The position numbers were made by a program, and so were the translations under genes. Positions 10,688-19,600 of a DNA stretch of 64,000 nt are shown here, piece by piece. Within the stretch, counting starts at the first letter, position 1; each line of letters begins with the position of its first letter. This DNA comes from Actinomadura flavalba DSM 45200 (GTDB taxonomy: Bacteria; Actinomycetota; Actinomycetes; Streptosporangiales; Streptosporangiaceae). The notes under the pieces were generated by a model. It was not told the origin of the DNA. It ran no database searches and was given only the letters and a program-made list of their open reading frames with translations. The stretch covers positions 124,001 to 188,000 of the forward strand of contig NZ_KB894101.1 of NCBI RefSeq assembly GCF_000374305.1, read 5' to 3'.

Positions 10688-13600
10688 TGCTGCTTCCTCC
10701 ACGCGTCCTGAAGACTGTCGATCTCGTTCTGGTCCAGCTCGACGAGCAGGTCCGAGGGGGTGAATCCGCCGGCCGGGGCGGCGCCGCCGGCGGCGGACGC
10801 CGCGACGTGCGCGACGAGGCCGCGCAGCGCGGCGAACCAGCCGTCGGCCAGCTCGCGGACCGCGTCGGCGGTCAGCAGGCCGTCCGGCCACGTCCAGGTG
10901 ACGGCCAGCTCGGGGCCGCCGGGCAGGTCGCGGGTGAGCGCGTTGACCTCCAGGACGTGCGCCAGCGGCATGCGCGGGTCGTCCCCGGCGGGCGGTTGCT
11001 CGGCGGCGACGCTCCAGTCCGCTCCGGCGTCGCCCTGCGCGACGCGGCCCAGGTAGTTGAACGCGAGCTGCGCGGGCGGCAGCTCGGCCAGCTCCTCGGC
11101 GGCGTCCTCGTCCAGGTGGCGCAGCAGGCCGTAGCCGATGCCGTTGCGGGGCACGGCGCGCAACTGCTCCTTGACCCGCTTCACGGCGGCGCCCGCGACG
11201 GGGCCGCCCGCGACGACGTCGGACCAGTCGGCGGGCCCGGCGTCGAGCCGGACCGGGAACAGCGAGGTGAACCAGCCCGCCGTGCGCGACAGGTCCACGC
11301 CGGGCACCGCGTCGTCCTCGCGGCCGTGGCCTTCGAGGTCGAGCAGCACTTCGGTGCCGCGCCCGCCCCGGTGCCGCCGCCACTGCGCGACGGCGAGGGC
11401 GAGGCCGGTGAGCAGGACGTCGTTGACGCGGCCGTGGAACGCGGCGGGCACGTCGGTGAGCAGCGGGCCGGTGACGTCGGCGGGCAGCTCGACGGTGAGG
11501 GACGCGGCGCGGGCGGCGATGTCGACGCGCGGGTCCAGCGCGCGGTCGGCGAGCCGCTGCGGCGGGCCGTCCACGATGTCGAGCCAGGTGTCCAGCTCGT
11601 CGGCGTCGGCGGCCGTGGTGAGCTTCTGCGCCCAGCGGCGGAACGACGTCGGGACGGGCTCCAGCTCCATCCCGGCCCAGGCGGCCACCAGGTCGGGGAG
11701 CAGGACGCGCCAGGAGACGCCGTCCACGACGAGGTGGTGCAGGACGACGAGCAGCCGCCCCTGCGCGTCCCCGGCGTCGAGCCACACGAGCTGCGCGGTG
11801 ACGCCCGCGACGGGGTCGATGCGGTCGCGGGCGGCGGCGGCCTGCTCGGCGACGGTCGCGGCGAGCTTGTCGGCGTCCAGCCCGGCGACGTCCACGCGGC
11901 CGACGAGCGGCGCGGCGGCCACGTCCCCGGCGGGGCGGACGACGGGCTGCCACGCGTCGCCGTCCACGTCGAGGCGGAGCCGGAGCATGTCGTGGTGGTC
12001 CAGCAGCGTCTGGAACGCGGCGGTGAGCGCGTCGAGCCCGGCGGCGGGCGGGGTGACGAGCGCGGTCGCCTGGGTGAAGCCCGCGATGAGCCCGGCGTCG
12101 CCGCCCACGCGGTCGCGCAGCCACGCCACGATCGGCGTGACCGGCACCGGCCCGACGCCCGCGCCGGGCGGCTCGGCCTCGACGGTCTCGCCCTCACCGA
12201 CGGGACGGGCGACGGCGGCGAGCCCTTCCACGGTCTGGTGCTGGAAGACGTCGCGGGGGGCGATGGCCAGGCCGGACTGGCGGGCGCGGGAGACGAGCTG
12301 GATCGCGATGATCGAGTCGCCGCCCAGGTCGAAGAACCCGTCGTCCACGCCGACCCGCTCCAGGCCGAGGACCTCGGTGAACAGCGCGGCGATGACCTCC
12401 TCCTGCGGGGTGCCGGGGGCGCGGGAGGAGACGGCGGCGGCGAAGTCGGGCGCGGGGAGCGCCCGGCGGTCGAGCTTGCCGTTGACGGTCAGCGGCAGGG
12501 CGTCCAGCGGGACGACGGTCGCGGGGACCATGTGCTCGGGCAGGTCCTGCCCGGCGAACTTGCGCAGTTCGACCGGGTCGGTTCCGGTGCCGACGACATA
12601 GGCGACCAGGCGCTCGTCGCGGACGACGACGGCCACGTCCGTCACGCCGTCGTGCCGGGCGAGGACGGCCTCGATCTCTCCGAGTTCGATGCGGAAGCCG
12701 CGAAGCTGGACCTGCTGGTCGGAACGGCCCAGATACTCCAGACGGCCGTCGCTCAGCCAGCGGCCCAGGTCGCCCGTCCGGTACATGCGGGTTCCGGGCC
12801 CGCCGTGCGGGTCCGCGACGAAACGCTCCGCCGACAGGTCGGGACGGTTGAGGTAACCCCGCGCCAGACCGGGACCGGCGACGTACAGCTCACCGACGAC
12901 CCCCGCCGGAACCGGCTGCAACCGGGCGTCCAGCACGTACACCTTCAGATCGGGGATACCGACACCGATCACGCTGCCGGGGGCCGTCGCCGCATAGGCC
13001 CGGTCGAGCTTCACATACGAGACGTGCACCGTCGTCTCGGTGATGCCGTACATATTGACCAGAGTCGGGGCGTCGTCGGCATGCCGGGCGTACCAGTCAT
13101 CGAGGCGGCCCAGCTCCAGCGCCTCGCCGCCGAACACCACGTACCGCAAAGCCAGGTCCAGGCCCGGGTTGTCCCGGTCGGCGGCCATGAGCTGGTAGAA
13201 CGCCGACGGCGTCTGGTTCAGCACCGTCACGCGCTCATCCGCCAGAAGACGCAGGAAGTCCTCCGGCGAGCGCGATGTCAGATACGGGACGACGACGAGA
13301 CGGCCGCCGTGCAGCAGCGAGCCCCACAGCTCCCAGACGGTGAAGTCGAACGCGTAGGAGTGGAACAGCGTCCACACGTCGTCCGGCCCGAAGGAGAACC
13401 ACGGCTGCGTCGCCGACAGCAGCCGCGCCACGTTGCGGTGCGGGACGACGACGCCCTTGGGACGGCCCGTCGAACCCGACGTGTAGATCACGTACGCGGG
13501 GTGGCCGGGCCGCAGCGGCGCGGTGCGGTCGGCGTCGGTGAGGTCGTCGGCGGCGAACCCGGACAGGTCGGCGGCGTCGAGCAGGACGAGCGGCAGCCCC

Positions 13601-16600
13601 TCGGGCAGCGCGGCGTCCGCGCCGGACGCGGTGATCGCGACGACGGGCGCGGAGTCGGCCAGCATGTGCGCGACGCGGTCGGCCGGGTAGTCGGGGTCGA
13701 CCGGGACGTAGGCGGCGCCCGCCTTGAGGACGGCGAGGATCGCGACGACGAGGTCCGCCGAGCGGGGCAGCGCGATGGCGGCGAACCGCTCGGGACCGAC
13801 GCCGCGTCCGGCCAGGTGCCGGGCGAGCCGGTTGGCGGCGGCGTTCAGCTCCCCGTAGGTGAGGGTGCGTCCCTCGAAGGTGACGGCCGGGGCGTCGGGC
13901 GCAGCGGCGGCCCGCGCCTCGAACAGCGCGGGGATCGTGACGTCGGCGGCGGCGTCGAGCGTGCCCCCGGCCCAGTCGCCGAGCAGCGTGTCCCGCTCCC
14001 CCGCCGCCAGAATCTCCGGAACGGCGATGGGCGCGTCCGGGTCCGCGAGGAGCCCGGTCAGCAGCCGCTCGAAGCGGACCACGAGGCTCTGCGCGGTGGC
14101 GGGGTCGTAGCGGTCGAGCGCGTACTCCAGCTCGCCCTCCAGCGCGCCGGGCGTCTCGGTGAGGACCATGAGCAGGTCGAACCGGGCGACGCCCGCGTGC
14201 AGCGGCTCGGGCCGGGCACTGAACCCGGGCAGGTCGAGCCGGACGTCCGGGTTGTTCTGGAACGTCAGGCCGACCTGGAACAGCGGGTGGCGGCCCAGGT
14301 GGCGCGGCGGGTTCAGCACCTCGACCAGGCGCTCGAACGGGACGTCCTGGTGGGCGTAGGCGGCCAGGCCGGTGTCGCGGGCGCGGGCGACCAGCTCGCG
14401 GAACGTCGGGTTCCCGGACGTGTCGGTGCGGAACACCAGCATGTTGACGAAGTTGCCGACCAGGTCGTCCAGCGCCTCGTCGGTGCGGCCCGCGATCGGG
14501 GAGCCGATCGGCACGTCGGTGCCCGCGCCGAGCCGCGTCAGCAGCGCCGCGAACGCGGCCTGCGCGACCATGAACGGGCTGGCGCCGGTCTCGCGCGCGA
14601 GCGCGAGCAGCGCGGCGCGGGTGTCGGCGGGCAGCGTGAAGCGGGCGGTGCCGCCCCGGTGGGACGCCTCGGCCGGGCGCGGCCGGTCGGCGGGCAGCTC
14701 CAGTTCCTCGGGCAGCCCGGCCAGGGCGTCGCGCCAGTAGGCGATCTGGCGGGATGCGAGGCTGCCGGGGTCGTCCTCGGAGCCGAGCAGGTCACGCTGC
14801 CAGAGCGTGTAGTCGGCGTACTGCACGGGCAGCGGCGCCCAGCCCGGCGCCTCCCCGGCCGCGCGGGCGGCGTACGCGGTGATGAGGTCGGTGGCCAGCG
14901 GCGCCATCGACCAGCCGTCGCCCGCGACGTGGTGCAGGAGCAGCAGGATGACGTGTTCGCCGGTGCCGAGCGTGAACAGGTGCGCGCGCAGCGGCGGTTC
15001 GGCGGTGATGTCGAACGCGTGCGCGGCGGCCATGCCGAGGCGGGCGGGCAGTTCGGCCTCGGTGGAGGCGGCCGTCTCCAGCTCGGGCGTGGCCGCGCGC
15101 GGGTCCAGCACGACCTGGCGGGCGACGCCGCCGGTGTCGGGCAGGATCGTGCGCAGCGCCTCGTGCCGGGCGACGACGTCGCCGAGCGCGGCGCGCAGCG
15201 CGCCGGTGTCCAGTTCCCCTTGGACGCGCAGCGCGACGGGGATGTTGTACGTCGCGGACGGCCCCTCGAACCGGTTGAGGAACCAGAGCCGCTGCTGCGC
15301 GTACGACGGCGGCACCTGCGCGGGCCGCTCCCCCGCCGTCAGCGCGGGCCGGGCGCCGCCGGGCGCCGTGTCGCGGACGAGCGCGGCCAGCGCCGCGACG
15401 GTCGGCGCCTCGAAGATCGCCCGGACGGGCAGCTCGACGCCGAGCGCGCGGCGCACCCGCGCCACGATCCGCATCGCGACGAGCGAGTTGCCGCCCAGCT
15501 CGAAGAAGTCGTCGTCGACGCCGACCCGGTCGACGTCCAAGAGTTCGGCGAAGACGGCGGCGATCGCCTTCTCCCGCTCGTCGCGGGGGGCGGTGTAGTC
15601 GGTGAGTGTGACGGTCAGCGCCGGTTTGGGCAGCGCCTTGGTGTCCACCTTGCCGTTCGGCGTGAGCGGCAGTTCGGGCAGCACGACGACCGCCGACGGC
15701 ACCATCGCGTCCGGCAGGTTGGCGCGGACGTGCGCGCGGATGGCGTCGGGGTCGGGCTCGGCGCCGGGCGCGGCGACGACGTACGCGACGAGCCGCTTGA
15801 CGGTCCGCTGCGCGGGCTCGGGCGCGGCCAGGGCGGCGAACCGGGACCGCAGCAGGGCGGCGTCCTCGCCGGTGAGGTCGAGGTCGGCGACGGGCCGGTC
15901 GGCGCCGCCGGCGAGGCTCTCCAGCAGGCCGAGGAGCTGCGCGACGAGCGCGTCGGCGGTCGCGCGGTCGAACACGTCGGGCCGGAAGCCGAGCCGCAGT
16001 TGCAGCCGCTCGCCGGGGACGGCGTCGAGCGTCAGCGGGTAGTGGGTGGCGTCGAGCAGGTCGGCGCCGGTGAGGCGGGCGCCGCCGAACTCGGCGCCGA
16101 GCAGCGAGGCGTCCAAGGGGTAGTTCTCGAACACCGTCATGGTGTCGAACAGCGCGGCGACGCCCGCGATGCGGTGCAGGTCGCCGAGGCCGTGGTGGTG
16201 GTGCGCGAACAGGTCGGCCTGCTCGGCCTGGAGCCGGGTGAGCAGACCGGCGGCGGTCTCGTCGTCGCGGAGCCGGACGCGGACGGGCAGCGTGTTGATG
16301 AACAGGCCGACCATCTGCTCGACGCCGGGCAGTTCGGGCGGGCGGCCGGAGACGGTCGCGCCGAACACGACGTCGTCGCGGCCCAGCACGCGGGCGAGCA
16401 GCAGCCCCCACGTGGCCTGCACGAGCGTGTTGACGGTGACGCCGTGCGCGCGTGCGGTGGCGGCCAGGCCGTCGGACAACGCGCCCGGCAGCACCGTGCG
16501 GATCTTCTCCGGCAGGCCGGGGGCGCGGTCGGCGGCGCCGGGGGCGACGAGCGTGCCGCGCGTGACGCCGTCGAGCGCGCGGGTCCAGGCGGCCTCGGCG

Positions 16601-19600
16601 GCGCCCGCGTCGCGGCGGGAGAGCCAGGCCAGGTGCTCCTTGTAGGCGGGGGCGCGCGGCGGTTCCTGCCCGCCGTAGAGGGCGAGCAGTTCCCCGGCCA
16701 GCGACGGCATCGACCAGCCGTCCAGCACGATGTGGTGGAACGTCAGCAGCAGCCGGTACCGGTCGTCACCGAACCTGACCAGGACGAACCGCAGGAAAGG
16801 CGGCAGGGCGAGGTCGAACCGGCGCGTCCGCTCGGACCGCATGAGATCGGTCAGCGCGCCTTCGTCCCGCCCGGACAGGTCCCCTTCACGCCAGAGGCCC
16901 GCGAGCCCGGCGGTCAGGTCGTTCAGCACGAGCTGGACGGGATCGCCCCCGGCCGTCTGGGTGAACGCGGTGCGCAGCGCGGCGTGCCGGGACGGCAGCC
17001 GCTCGGCGGCGGCGCGCAGCGCGGCCACGTCCAGGGTTCCGGCGAAGTCCAGCACGAGCTGGCCGGTATAGACGTCGGTGGCCTCGGCGTCCAGCAGCGC
17101 GTGGAAGTACAGGCCCTGCTGGAGCGGGGCGAGCGGCCAGACGTCGGCCAGCGCGGGATGGTCGCGCTCCAGCTCGGTGACCTCGTCCTGGCCGAGCGCG
17201 ACGAGCGGGAAGTCCGAGGGGCTGTGGCCGTGCTCGTCGCCCGCCGCCAGATCGCGCAGCGCGGCGAACCAGGCGTCGGCCAGCGCGCGGACGTCGGCCT
17301 CGGCGAGGATCTGCCCCGCCCACGTCCAGGTGGCGACGAGGCGGGGGCCGTCCGGGCCGTCCTGCGCGTGGGCGTCCACGGCGAGGGTGTGGCCGAGGGG
17401 CAGCGCGTCGTCGGCGCCGCCGCCGAGCGCGCCGGGTTCGGCGGCGACGCTCCAGTCGCCGTCGCCGGACTCGACGCGGCCGAGGTAGTTGACGACGACC
17501 TGCGGCGCGGGCCGCGCGGCCAGCTCGGCGGCGGTGTCCTCGTTCAGGTGGCGCAGGAGGCCGAAGCCGAGGCCCTGGTCGGGCAGGCTCCGCAGCGTCT
17601 CCTTGACCGCGCGGACGCTCGTCCCGTCGAGCCGCACCGGGAACTTGCTCGTGAACCATCCGGCGGTGCGGGTGAGGTCCGCGCCGGACAGGACGTCCTC
17701 GCGGCCGTGGCCCTCCAGGTCGAGCAGCACCGGCGCGCCGGGCGTGCCGCGCCAGGCGGCGAACGCGCGGGCGAAGCCGGTGAGCAGAACGTCGTTGACG
17801 CGGCCGTGCACGGCGGCGGGCACCGACGTCAGCAGCGCGCCGGTGGTGGAGGCGTCCAGTTCGACGGTGAGGCGGGCGGCGGTGGCGTGCGTGTCGCGGG
17901 CCGGGTCGAGCGGGCGGTCGCCGAGCGGCGGGTCGTCCCCGGTGAGCACGTCCCGCCACAGGTCCAGCTCGCCGGCCCGCTTCCGGGCCTCCGCGGCGAG
18001 CCCGCGCGCGAACGCCCGGTAGGACGTGCCGACCGGGTCCGGGGTCGTCCCGGCCCAGGCGCCGACGAGGTCGGGCAGCACGATCCGCCACGAGACGCCG
18101 TCCACGACGAAGTGGTGCAGCACGAGCAGCAGGCGGCCGGGCGCGTCGCCCGCGTCCAGCCAGACGAGCTGCGCGTTCACCCCGGCGGCGGGGTCGAGGC
18201 GGTCGCGGGCGGCGGCGAGTTCGGCGGCGGCCAGCGCGGTCAGCGCCGCGTCGTCCAGCCCGGCGGCGCCGGCGCGGCGGACGCACGCGGCGGCGTCCAC
18301 GGACCCGGCGGCCGGGACGTGGAAGGTGCCGTCGGGACGGGCGACGAGCCGGAGCGCGTCGTGGTGGTCCAGGACGGTCGCCAGCGCGGCGGCGAGCCGG
18401 TCGGTGCCGAGCCCTGCGGGGGTGCGCAGCAGGACGCTCTGGCTGAAACCGCCCTCGGGGCCGCCCAGTTCGCGGAACCACCGCACGATCGGCGTCGCGG
18501 GCACCTCGCCCAGCGGCTCGTCGGCCTCCGGCGCGGCCGCGTCCTCGACGGGCCGGGCGACGGCGGCCAGCTCGTCCACGGTCGGGCGGGCGAACACGTC
18601 GCGCGGCGACAGCGCGAGCCCGGCGCGGCGGGCGCGCGACACCAGCCGCATCGCGATGATCGAGTCGCCGCCGAGGTCGAAGAAGCCGTCGTCCACGCCG
18701 ACCCGGTCCAGGCCGAGGATCTCGGCGAACAGCCCGCACAGGATCTCCTCCTGCGGCGTGCGCGGGGCCCGGTAGGGGGTGTCCTCGGCGGCGGCGTAGT
18801 CGGGCGCGGGCAGCGCGCGGGTGTCGAGCTTGCCGTTGGCGGTGAGCGGCAGCGTCTCCACCGGGACGATCGCGGCGGGGACCATGTAGTCGGGCAGCCG
18901 CCCGGCGAGCAGCGTCCGCAGCTCGCGCGGGTCGGGCGCGCCGACGACGTAGGCGACGAGCCGCTTGACGCCGGGGGCGTCCTCGCGCGCGACGACGGCC
19001 GCCAGCTCGACGTCCGGGTGCGCGGCGAGCGCGCTCTCGATCTCGCCCGGCTCGATGCGGAAGCCGCGCACCTTGAGCTGCTGGTCGGCGCGGCCCTGGT
19101 ACTCCAGCTCGCCGTCCAGGTTCCAGCGGACGACGTCGCCCGTGCGGTACATGACCTCGCCCGGCGCGCCGAACGGGCAGGCGACGAACGCGGCGGCGGT
19201 CAGCGCGGGCCGGGACAGGTAGCCGCGCGCGACGCCCGCTCCGGCGAGGTACAGCTCTCCGGTCACACCGGGAGGGACGGGGCGCAGCGCCTCGTCCAGC
19301 ACGTAGGCCCGCATGTCGTCCAGCGGGGTACCGAGCGGGACGGCCGTCGCGTCCGGCGCGATCCGGCCGCGCACGGACCGTCCCACCGCGTACGTCGTCG
19401 TCTCGGTCGGGCCGTAGACGTGCTGGAGGTCCACGCCGGGACAGGCGTCCAGCACCCGCCGCATCGCCGTCGGCGAGCCCGCCTCACCGCCGGTCTGCAC
19501 GACGCGCACCGGCGCGAACGCCTCCGGGTGCTCGGCGGCGACGAGGTTGAACAGCGACGTCGTGATGAACAGGTGCGTGACGCCGCCGCGCGCGATGACG

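Noticed and set aside
5606..10711. Plus-strand open frame of about 1700 codons opposite NRPS subunit B
   Set aside because: Same mirror effect; low-complexity Gly/Arg/Val sequence and no family motif.
10688..12124. Upstream extension of subunit B into the end of subunit A
   Set aside because: The extension is Arg/Ala/Pro-rich with no domain and overlaps the epimerase of subunit A; the GTG at 10687 overlaps the stop as in coupled NRPS genes.
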